32,434 nt of DNA from Thermoleophilia bacterium UBA2241 (GTDB lineage: Bacteria > Actinomycetota > Thermoleophilia > UBA2241): positions 1 to 32,434 of the forward strand of contig DDYF01000055.1 of the NCBI GenBank assembly GCA_002347645.1, in the 5' to 3' direction. The stretch's first letter is position 1. Every line of letters starts with the position of its first letter. Under the pieces are notes generated by a model. It was not told the DNA's origin, searched no databases, and worked only from the letters and a program-made list of their open reading frames with translations. The position numbers and the translations under genes are program-made. Below, piece by piece: positions 1 through 6,498 of the stretch.

Positions 1-31
1 CAATTGGCCAAGATCTTGGCCAATTGGCCAA
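1..31. repeat. Nested palindromes built from TTGGCCAA boxes
   Basis: Positions 1-26 form a perfect 26-bp palindrome centred on AGATCT, and 16-31 form a second perfect palindrome. The unit TTGGCCAA occurs three times (4-11, 16-23, 24-31). This AT-containing block stands out in very GC-rich surroundings, about 70 bp upstream of the thrS -10 box. It could be an operator or a repeat continuing to the left of the window. No function can be assigned. Confidence 0.6.
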
Positions 32-101
32 CAGGTACGAGCGCAGGGATGGGGCTGCGTCGGGCCGCCCGCCCCGGGCGGGTCGGCCTGCGGCCGTCTG
101 C

Positions 102-107
102 TAGACT
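102..107 (+). promoter_or_regulatory. Probable thrS promoter (-10 TAGACT)
   Basis: TAGACT fits the TANNNT form of -10 boxes seen elsewhere in the window. With the 6-nt spacing used by those promoters, transcription would start near 114 and give a leader of about 55 nt before thrS. No good -35 is visible. A GC-rich inverted repeat lies just upstream at about 67-83. Confidence 0.45.
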
Positions 108-168
108 GGCCCGGTCAACAGCCCCCGCGCACGTATGCGGGCGCGCAACAGAAAGGAACGGGCACAGC

Positions 169-2202
169 ATGACCCTGCACGTCACCCTCCCCGACGGCTC
201 CCCTCTGGAGCTCGACGACGGCGCGACCGTCTACGACGCGGCGGCGGCGATCGGGCCGCGGCTGGCGAAGGCCGCCATCGCGGGCCGCGTGACCGGCGCC
301 AGCGACGGCGACCCTAAGCTCGTCGACGTCACCGCGCCGCTCCACGATGGCGACACCCTCGCCATCGTCACCCTCAAGGCCGACGACCCGGAGTCGCTCG
401 AGGTCCTGCGTCACACCGCCTCGCACGTCATGGCGCAGGCCGTCCTGCGCCTGTGGCCGGGCGCCAAGTACTCCATCGGCCCGGCCATCGAGAACGGCTT
501 CTACTACGACTTCCAGCTGCCCGAGCCCATCGTCGAGAGCGACCTCGCGCGGATCGAGGCCGAGATGCAGAAGATCGTCGCCGAGGACCACGCGACGGTC
601 CGCGCCGAGCTGCCGGTCGATGAGGCCCTGGCGACGTTCGGCAAGGGGCCGGCGGGCGCAGCCGGCCCGGCCGGCCCGCAGCCCTTCAAGGTCGAGCTCA
701 TCGAGGACCTCGTCTCGGCGGCCGAGGCGGCCGGCGAGCCCGTCCCGACGATCAGCGTCTACTCCCAGGGCGAGTTCACCGACCTGTGTCGCGGCCCGCA
801 CCTGCCGAGCACCGGCCGCCTCGGCAAGGGCACCTACAAGCTCACGAGCATCGCCGGAGCCTACTGGCGCGGCGACGAGCGCAACGCGATGCTCACGCGC
901 ATCTACGGCACCATCTTTCCGAGCAAGGAGGAGCTGGCGGCGTACCTCGAGGCCCTCGAGATGGCCCGCCAGCGCGATCACCGTCGCCTCGGCCGCGACC
1001 TCGACCTCTTCAGCTTCCACGACGAGGGGCCCGGCTTTCCCTTCTTCCACCCCAAGGGGATGCGCCTCTGGAACGCGATGATCGACTTTTGGCGCGCCGA
1101 GCACGTAGCGGCCGGCTACGACGAGGTGCGCACGCCGCAGATCCTGCGTCGCGAGCTCTGGGAGCGCAGCGGGCACTGGGACAACTACAAGGACAACATG
1201 TACTTCACCCAGATCGACGGCAACCCGTACGCGGTGAAGCCCATGAACTGCCCCGGCGGCCTGCTGGTCTACAAGAGCCGCCGACGCTCGTACCGCGACC
1301 TGCCCATGCGCGTCGCCGAGGTCGGCCAGGTGCACCGCCACGAGATGAGCGGCGTCCTGCACGGCCTCTTCCGCGTGCGCTACTTCACCCAGGACGACGC
1401 CCACATCTACTGCACGCCGGACCAGCTCGAGGACGAGGTCCGCGGCGTCCTCCACTTCATGCTGCACATCTATGCGGCGTTCGGCTTCAGCGACGTGAAG
1501 ATCGAGCTCAGCACGCGCCCCGAGAAGAGCATCGGCTCGGACGAGATGTGGGAGCGCGCCGAGGGCGTCCTCGCCCGCGTGCTCGAGAGCGAAGAGATCG
1601 CCTACCAGCTCAACCCCGGCGACGGCGCCTTCTACGGCCCCAAGATCGACTTCCACATCCGCGACGTGATGGGGAGGACCTGGCAGTGCGGCACGATCCA
1701 GGCCGACTTCGCCATGCCGGAGCGTCTCGACATCAGCTACACCGGGGCCGACAACGAAGAGCATCGGCCCGTCATGATCCACCGCGCCCTCCTGGGCAGC
1801 ATCGAGCGCTTCATGGGCATCCTGCTCGAGCACTACGGCGGCAACCTGCCGACGTGGCTCGCGCCCGTGCAGGTGCTCGTTCTACCGATCGCCGACCGGC
1901 ACGCCGCCTACGCGCGCGACGTCGCACGGCTGTTCTGCGGCGCCGCCGAGGCCGTCGGCATGAGCGGCGGCGCCCCCGTCTGGGTCGAGGTCGACGACAG
2001 CTCCGAGTCGCTCGGCAAGCGCATCCGCGAGGGTCAGCTGCAGAAGGTGCCATACATCTTGGTCGTGGGCGACCGCGAGCAGAAGGACCGCACCGTCAGC
2101 GTGCGCGAACGCGGCGTTGACAAGGGTGACGCTCCGCTCGAGTGTGTCGTCACCGACGTCATGGACGAGATCCGCGAGCGGCGGCTGTTGGCGGCGCCGT
2201 GA
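169..2202 (+). CDS. thrS: Threonyl-tRNA synthetase
   Basis: Charges tRNA-Thr with threonine in the cytoplasm. From ATG 169, preceded by GAAAGGAA at 151-158, the protein has 677 residues; starting further upstream would only add non-conserved sequence. Domain order is complete: TGS (about 1-70), the editing domain with HTASH (H82, H86) and DLCRGPH (C207, H211), then the class II core with the zinc ligand C361 in MNCPGG, motif 2 around R390-HE, motif 3 in IHRALLGSIERF, and the C-terminal anticodon-binding domain. Residues 159-171 are a Gly/Ala/Pro insertion in the editing domain; its DNA holds an 8-bp inverted repeat (646-653 with 661-668). In many bacteria infC follows directly; here 6.6 kb of other genes intervene. 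The stop overlaps the start of the next gene by 4 nt. Confidence 0.97.
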   Translation: MTLHVTLPDGSPLELDDGATVYDAAAAIGPRLAKAAIAGRVTGASDGDPKLVDVTAPLHDGDTLAIVTLKADDPESLEVLRHTASHVMAQAVLRLWPGAKYSIGPAIENGFYYDFQLPEPIVESDLARIEAEMQKIVAEDHATVRAELPVDEALATFGKGPAGAAGPAGPQPFKVELIEDLVSAAEAAGEPVPTISVYSQGEFTDLCRGPHLPSTGRLGKGTYKLTSIAGAYWRGDERNAMLTRIYGTIFPSKEELAAYLEALEMARQRDHRRLGRDLDLFSFHDEGPGFPFFHPKGMRLWNAMIDFWRAEHVAAGYDEVRTPQILRRELWERSGHWDNYKDNMYFTQIDGNPYAVKPMNCPGGLLVYKSRRRSYRDLPMRVAEVGQVHRHEMSGVLHGLFRVRYFTQDDAHIYCTPDQLEDEVRGVLHFMLHIYAAFGFSDVKIELSTRPEKSIGSDEMWERAEGVLARVLESEEIAYQLNPGDGAFYGPKIDFHIRDVMGRTWQCGTIQADFAMPERLDISYTGADNEEHRPVMIHRALLGSIERFMGILLEHYGGNLPTWLAPVQVLVLPIADRHAAYARDVARLFCGAAEAVGMSGGAPVWVEVDDSSESLGKRIREGQLQKVPYILVVGDREQKDRTVSVRERGVDKGDAPLECVVTDVMDEIRERRLLAAP

Positions 2203-2918
2203 CGCGCGAGCGTCGCCGGGCGACGGCGGTCGTGCGCGCCGTCGCCGCCGTCGCCGTCGTTGCGCTCGCTGGGGCGCTCATGGGCTCCTGCGGCGACGAC
2301 GAGCGGGCGCCCGTATCGGATGCCGCCTCGTCCGCCTCTTTGTCCCCCTCGTCGTCCGCCACCGCCCCGGCAGCCTCCGCGACCGCCGCGGTGAAAGAGT
2401 ACGTCGATCCTGACTGGGGTCTACGCTTCATGGTCGGCGACAGGCTCGACAGTCGGGCCGGCCCCGTCGAGGCGCTGCCGGGTATCGAGGCGGTCGTGTT
2501 CACGAATGGGGAGGCTCCCGCAGGTTGGGCGTCGGTGACCGTCCTGCGTCTGCCTATGAGCGGGGAGCTGCGGCGGAGCAACCTGCTGGAGCAGCTCTCC
2601 GACCCGCGCAGCGGCATCGTCGAGCGGGCCATCGCGCGGTTCGGCGAAGGCACGGATGTCGAGATCGAACGAGCTCCCACGCTCACCACCGTGGGGTCCG
2701 GGTGGGTGGCGGTGTCGGCAGAGTACTCGATGACGCTGCCGGCAGAGACGGCAGCGCAGAGGGGTCTGCCGGCGGGCTCGATGTGGATGGAGGTCTTCTT
2801 CGTCCGTCGCGGCGACTGGATGTTCGAGGTGGGCCTTGCTGCGATCCCGGCGGACGTCTTCGGAAGCTGGCGCAACGAGCTTGAGTTGACGCCCGACACG
2901 CTCTCGGCGGTGGAGTAG
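2199..2918 (+). CDS. Predicted lipoprotein of unknown function
   Basis: GTG 2199 overlaps the thrS stop (GTGA), suggesting translational coupling. The 239-residue product starts with an Arg-rich n-region and a hydrophobic Ala/Val stretch ending in LMGSC, so C31 is the likely lipidated cysteine of a secreted lipoprotein. A Ser/Ala/Thr-rich linker (about 37-67) follows, then a compact domain beginning YVDPDWGLRFMVGDRL. That start, together with alternating hydrophobic strands and the phrase MEVFFVRRGDWMFEV, recalls PsbP/Mog1-like lipoprotein domains, but I do not recognise the family with confidence. Export and lipidation follow from the signal peptide; the function is unknown. Confidence 0.75.
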   Translation: MTRERRRATAVVRAVAAVAVVALAGALMGSCGDDERAPVSDAASSASLSPSSSATAPAASATAAVKEYVDPDWGLRFMVGDRLDSRAGPVEALPGIEAVVFTNGEAPAGWASVTVLRLPMSGELRRSNLLEQLSDPRSGIVERAIARFGEGTDVEIERAPTLTTVGSGWVAVSAEYSMTLPAETAAQRGLPAGSMWMEVFFVRRGDWMFEVGLAAIPADVFGSWRNELELTPDTLSAVE

Positions 2919-2968
2919 TCGGCGAGGCGGTCGGCGAAGCCAAGGCGGTCGAGCTGGTCTGTGCACTG

Positions 2969-3184
2969 GTGCCAGACAAGTGGTGCCGGGGCTACCCGAC
3001 CGAGGTCGGTCGCGAGCTCGCTGGCCTCTCGCTCGGCCCGCTGGACCTCGAGAGCGTGATCGCCTACACGCTGCCCGACAACGCGCGCTCGCGCCGCGTG
3101 CTCGAGAAGTGCGGCTTCTCCGAGGAAGGCGAGGTCGTGCACGAGGAGGCGGCGCACGTGCTCTTCAGACGCCGGCACGTCTGA
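2969..3184 (+). pseudogene. C-terminal remnant of a GNAT acetyltransferase
   Basis: The 71 codons from GTG 2969 match only the C-terminal half of RimJ-type GNAT N-acetyltransferases: a WCRGYPTEVGREL segment (equivalent of the acetyl-CoA pyrophosphate loop and helix) followed by VIAYTLPDNARSRRVLEKCGF-like sequence. The family normally has about 100 more residues at the N-terminus. Upstream in the same frame there is open sequence but nothing GNAT-like, and the preceding lipoprotein gene ends at 2918 in another frame. I read it as a 5'-truncated, probably inactive gene left by a rearrangement next to the toxin-antitoxin pair. Confidence 0.65.
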
Positions 3185-3236
3185 TCGTCAGCCCTCGGTT
3201 GCGGCGATCGTCGCTACTCGATCGCCATTGTCATCT

Positions 3237-3256
3237 TGACCACTTCTGGTCATACT
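3237..3256 (+). promoter_or_regulatory. Toxin-antitoxin promoter and operator
   Basis: TGACCA-CTTC-TGGTCA (3237-3252) is a perfect inverted repeat with 6-bp arms. It overlaps a -10-like CATACT (3251-3256), which ends exactly 6 nt before the antitoxin ATG 3263. The layout suggests a leaderless transcript repressed by binding of the antitoxin to the palindrome, as is known for Phd/YefM systems. Confidence 0.6.
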
Positions 3257-3262
3257 CGCAGC

Positions 3263-3592
3263 ATGGACACCGTGAGCGTCGCCGAACTCAAATCCAGGCT
3301 CAGCCACTACCTGCGCGAGGTGCGCGCGGGCAAGTCGTTCACCGTGACCAACCGCGACATCCCCGTGGCGACACTGGGGCCGTGGGGGCCCTCGGACGTC
3401 GACGACCTCGTCGTCGTCGAGCCGTCCACCGAGGCACGGTCGCTGTTCGAGGTCATGCGGCCACCCGAGCCTGGCCTTCCTGACGGTGCCGGCTTGATCC
3501 GTCGCGATCGCGAAGCGAGCGACGCACGGCTGCGCGTGGCCGTCTCGGGGACGGCGGGGCGCGCGGAAGACAAGGCGGGCGATGGCGAGTGA
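3263..3592 (+). CDS. Phd/YefM-family antitoxin
   Basis: The first 40 residues (MDTVSVAELKSRLSHYLREV, then AGKSFTVTNRDIPVATLGP) match the Phd/YefM antitoxin DNA-binding fold: a short strand, a helix with the SRLSHYLREV pattern, then strands with VTNRD..VA. The 109-residue length is somewhat longer than usual; the acidic, flexible C-terminal part would wrap the toxin. ATG 3263 has no Shine-Dalgarno but lies 6 nt after a -10-like element, so the message is probably leaderless. The stop codon overlaps the toxin start by 4 nt. Expected roles are neutralising the PIN toxin and repressing its own promoter. Confidence 0.85.
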   Translation: MDTVSVAELKSRLSHYLREVRAGKSFTVTNRDIPVATLGPWGPSDVDDLVVVEPSTEARSLFEVMRPPEPGLPDGAGLIRRDREASDARLRVAVSGTAGRAEDKAGDGE

Positions 3593-4005
3593 CCGCGTAC
3601 TGCGACGCCTCTGTACTCGTCCGCTTCATTCTCGACCAGCCCGGTCGGCTGATTGCGCTTGAGGAGGCGGGCGAGCTCGTGACTTCCACGCTGGCGGAGG
3701 TCGAGTGCCTCCGTGCGGTCGAGAACGCTCGCTTGCGCGGGGAGATCGACGAAGAGACGTTTGTCGCACGCCGTACCGAGGCATACGCGAAGCTGTCCGG
3801 TCTGCGACAGATCGACCTCTGCCGCACCATCCTGCGTCGTGCGCAGGAGCCGTTCGGCGTCCCGCTGAGGACTCTCGACGCGATCCACGTCGCTACTGCG
3901 GTGCTCTGGCGTGACCGTCGCGATGCCCGCCTCGTGTTCGCGACGCACGATCGGCAGCAGGCGCATGCCGCGGCGATCCTGGGTTTCGAGGTCATCGGGG
4001 TCTGA
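3589..4005 (+). CDS. vapC: PIN-domain (VapC-type) ribonuclease toxin
   Basis: A 138-residue single PIN domain, the usual size for VapC. The four acidic metal-binding residues are present: D6 in YCDASVLV, E37 in STLAEVE, D97 in TLDAIHVATA and D121 in FATHD. VapC toxins are Mg-dependent RNases that cut tRNA or rRNA when freed from the antitoxin. GTG 3589 overlaps the antitoxin stop (GTGA), so the pair is translationally coupled. The partner is Phd-like rather than AbrB-type VapB, a combination that is common. All key residues are intact, so it is probably active. Confidence 0.9.
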   Translation: MTAYCDASVLVRFILDQPGRLIALEEAGELVTSTLAEVECLRAVENARLRGEIDEETFVARRTEAYAKLSGLRQIDLCRTILRRAQEPFGVPLRTLDAIHVATAVLWRDRRDARLVFATHDRQQAHAAAILGFEVIGV

Positions 4006-4023
4006 CGAGGAGCGGGCGCTCGG

Positions 4024-4067
4024 TATGCTGACGGGGCGCGCCGGACAGGTCGGGCGCGCCCCGTCAG
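4024..4067 (+). promoter_or_regulatory. Promoter overlapped by a perfect 15-bp inverted repeat
   Basis: TATGCT (4024-4029) is a good -10 for the FAD oxidoreductase gene; transcription would start near 4036. Overlapping it, 4028-4042 and 4053-4067 are perfect 15-nt inverted arms around a 10-nt loop. There is no T-run after it. For transcripts coming from the toxin gene it could act as a terminator-like hairpin; for the downstream gene the palindrome would cover the -10 and start site, so it could be an operator. Confidence 0.55.
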
Positions 4068-4091
4068 CCAACGTCGTGAAGGGAGCGCCGA

Positions 4092-5582
4092 GTGGCCGGA
4101 ACCACACCGTACGATCGCTGGATCAAGGGCCGGCTTGACGCGAGGGTGGACGTCGTCGTGCCGCCGGTAGGGCACAGGAGCTGGTGGCTCGAGCAGGCGC
4201 TGCTCGCCGACCCGGGCGAGCCGTGCCCCGCGCTGGTCGGAGACACCGCCGCCGACGTATGCATCGCCGGCGGCGGCTTCGCCGGCCTGTGGACGGCCTA
4301 CGAGCTCACCGAGCGCGCACCAGGCATCGACGTCGTCCTCATCGAGGCCGGCGTCTGCGGTGCCGGCGGCAGTGGCGCCAACGGGGGCCTCTTTTCGTGC
4401 TCGTGGCACGTGCTCGGCACGCTCTGCCATTTCTTCGGCGAAGAGGCCGGAGTGCACTACGCGCAGGTGCTCGCCGACCAGGTCGACGACCTTGACGCCT
4501 GGGTCGCGCGCCATGAGGCTCGCATCGACCTGCACCACGAGGGCATCCTCTACGCGCAGGCGGGCGAGTGGCAGGACCCGCCCGACGCCGAAGGACGGGC
4601 GATCCTCGCGCGTCACGGTCTGAGCGAGCGGTTCAGCGTCGTCGACGCCGCCGAGGCGCGGCGCTTCGCGGACTCGCCGCGCTTCGTCGGCGGCGCGTTC
4701 ACGCCCGACCTCGCGACGGTGCAGCCTGCCAAGTTGGCGCGCGAGCTGCGCCGGGTGCTCCTCGAGCGGGGCGTGCGCATCTACGAGGGCACGCCCCTCC
4801 TCGACCTGCTCCCCGGCCGCCCCGCTACTGTCGTGACGCCGGCGGGCCGCGTGCGCGCCGACCAGGTGGTCTACACGGTCGGCGCGTGGGCGGCCGGCCA
4901 CCCGCACTGGCGCCGCGCGTTCGCCGTGGGTGTCGACTACATGGTCGTCACCGAGCCGATGCCTGGCCGCCTGCGCGAGATCGGCTGGACGACGCACGTC
5001 GGCATCGCCGACTTGAGGTACATGCTGCTCTACCTGCGCCGCACCGACGACGACCGCATCGCGATCGGCGGCGGTGGCATGGGTGCGGTCCGCGGCGGCG
5101 ACATCGACGGCGAGGGCCGCGTCGCGTGTCGCGCACGCGCGTCCGACCACCTCGCCGCGGTCGCCGCCGAGAACCTCGTCTGGCTCTTCCCGCAGCTCGA
5201 GGGCGTGCGGTTCGACGCCGCATGGAGCGGCCCGATGGACGTCGACCGCGCCGGTATCCCCTTCTTCTTCACGGCGCCGTCCGGCAACCTGCACGCGGGC
5301 CTCGGCTTCTCGGGTCACGGGCTCACGCCGACCAAGGCCGGCGGCAAGACGCTCGCCTCGCTGGCGCTCTGCGCCGACGACGAATGGGCACACCTGCCGG
5401 TCGTCGGCCCGCCGCTCACCCTGGTGCCGCCAGAGCCGCTCCGCCGGCCGATGGTACAGACCATCTCCCGGCTCATGGAGACGGGCGACCGGCGCGCGCA
5501 GCAGGGTCGGCCGCGGGGCGTGGTGCGCGATACGGCGCAGCGCGTTTTCGACGCGTACTGCGCCGTACGTCCGCGGGCGTAG
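4092..5582 (+). CDS. FAD-dependent amine/amino-acid oxidoreductase (DAO superfamily)
   Basis: A 496-residue protein of the D-amino-acid oxidase superfamily, in the group containing gamma-glutamylputrescine oxidases. The N-terminal SWWLEQAL segment, typical of this subgroup, precedes the Rossmann FAD motif CIAGGGFAGLWTAYEL (G60-G65) and the ribose-binding acid E85. GAGGSGANGG at 90-99 corresponds to the GxSGRNGG flavin loop of relatives. The C-terminal LHAGLGFSGHGLTPTKAGG closes the FAD site. GTG 4092 is preceded by AAGGGAG (4079-4085). The substrate cannot be told from sequence; oxidation of an amine or N-methylated amino acid is likely. The heliorhodopsin gene follows after 60 nt with no clear promoter between them, so the two are probably cotranscribed. 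Confidence 0.85.
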   Translation: MAGTTPYDRWIKGRLDARVDVVVPPVGHRSWWLEQALLADPGEPCPALVGDTAADVCIAGGGFAGLWTAYELTERAPGIDVVLIEAGVCGAGGSGANGGLFSCSWHVLGTLCHFFGEEAGVHYAQVLADQVDDLDAWVARHEARIDLHHEGILYAQAGEWQDPPDAEGRAILARHGLSERFSVVDAAEARRFADSPRFVGGAFTPDLATVQPAKLARELRRVLLERGVRIYEGTPLLDLLPGRPATVVTPAGRVRADQVVYTVGAWAAGHPHWRRAFAVGVDYMVVTEPMPGRLREIGWTTHVGIADLRYMLLYLRRTDDDRIAIGGGGMGAVRGGDIDGEGRVACRARASDHLAAVAAENLVWLFPQLEGVRFDAAWSGPMDVDRAGIPFFFTAPSGNLHAGLGFSGHGLTPTKAGGKTLASLALCADDEWAHLPVVGPPLTLVPPEPLRRPMVQTISRLMETGDRRAQQGRPRGVVRDTAQRVFDAYCAVRPRA

Positions 5583-5642
5583 TCCCTTGTGACGGTGGGT
5601 ACAACCAGAGCCGAGAATCCACCGACTCAAGGAGCCGTGTCC

Positions 5643-6416
5643 ATGGAGACCACCACCGCCGCGCCGGATCTCGAGCGCCGCTTCTCAGTCCTGCGCTGGC
5701 TCAACATCGTCGTCGGGCTCATATTGGCCGCACAGGCGGTCGTGATGGGCGCGCTCATGAAGGAAGTTCCGTTCGACGTCGTCGCGACGTACATGACCGG
5801 GCCGCCCGGCAGCCCGCAGGAGCTGACCACCATCGGCGGGCTGTCGATCGGCTGGGGCGTGCTCGCCTTCGTCGTCATCTCGGCTGCGGCGCTGCTGATC
5901 ATCGGCACCGTGGGCTTCCGCTGGTACACCGACAACCTGCGCCAGGAGCGCAACTACGGGCGCTGGATCGAGTACTTCTTCAGCTCGTCGATCATGATCG
6001 TGCTCATCGCCATGCTGACCGGCATCACCGAGGTCGCCGCGCTGATGGCGATCTTCGGCATCAACGCCAGCATGATCCTGTTCGGCTTGCTGCAAGAGAA
6101 GTACGAGAGGCCGGGCGGCGGCTGGCTGCCCTTCCTCTTCGGCTGCTTCGCCGGCGTCATCCCGTGGCTCGCCGTGCTCGTCTACGTGTGGGCGCCGGGT
6201 TCGACCAGCGGCGCCGAGCCACCTGGATTCGTCTACGGCATCGTCATCAGCCTCTTCCTCTTCTTCAACGTCTTCGCCTTGAACATGTTGCTGCAGTACA
6301 AGAGGGTCGGCCCGTGGCGCGACTACCTGTTCGGCGAGAAGGTCTACGTCATCCTCAGCCTGACGGCGAAGTCGGCCCTGGCCTGGCAGGTGTTCTTCCC
6401 GGTCCTCATGGACTGA
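5643..6416 (+). CDS. Heliorhodopsin
   Basis: A 257-residue protein with seven hydrophobic segments (about 17-38, 67-89, 107-127, 130-150, 160-184, 195-219, 231-253). Family hallmarks are clear: RWIEYFFSSSIMIVLIA in helix 3, INASMILFG..QEKY in helix 4, APGSTS and PGFVYGI before helix 6, and LSLTAKSALAWQVF in helix 7. K243 is the retinal Schiff-base lysine; E110 is the counterion and S239 the residue near it (E107, K241, S237 in the type protein 48C12). Heliorhodopsins face the membrane inverted relative to type-1 rhodopsins, do not pump ions in the cases tested, and have a slow photocycle; their function is unsettled. ATG 5643 has AAGGAG at 5629-5634. Retinal would have to be made by genes outside the window. 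Confidence 0.96.
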   Translation: METTTAAPDLERRFSVLRWLNIVVGLILAAQAVVMGALMKEVPFDVVATYMTGPPGSPQELTTIGGLSIGWGVLAFVVISAAALLIIGTVGFRWYTDNLRQERNYGRWIEYFFSSSIMIVLIAMLTGITEVAALMAIFGINASMILFGLLQEKYERPGGGWLPFLFGCFAGVIPWLAVLVYVWAPGSTSGAEPPGFVYGIVISLFLFFNVFALNMLLQYKRVGPWRDYLFGEKVYVILSLTAKSALAWQVFFPVLMD

Positions 6417-6440
6417 CGGGCGCCACGGGTTGCGGCCGGA

Positions 6441-6461
6441 CCGCCGCCGGGGACGCGGCGG
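6441..6461 (+). terminator. Hairpin after the heliorhodopsin gene
   Basis: CCGCCGC and GCGGCGG form a 7-bp stem with a 7-nt loop, 24 nt after the heliorhodopsin stop. No T-run follows, so it may end the transcript only weakly. Confidence 0.35.
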
Positions 6462-6486
6462 GGGGCGGACGCGCGGCTTCCCACGG

Positions 6487-6498
6487 TAAACTCGCCGC
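6487..6498 (+). promoter_or_regulatory. Leaderless promoter of the MFS gene
   Basis: TAAACT (6487-6492) lies exactly 6 nt before GTG 6499. No Shine-Dalgarno precedes the GTG, so the transcript probably starts at the start codon. Confidence 0.65.

Noticed and set aside
3236..3256. TTGACC and CATACT as a -35/-10 pair for the antitoxin
   Set aside because: The spacing is only 9 bp; TTGACC is better explained as the left arm of the operator palindrome.
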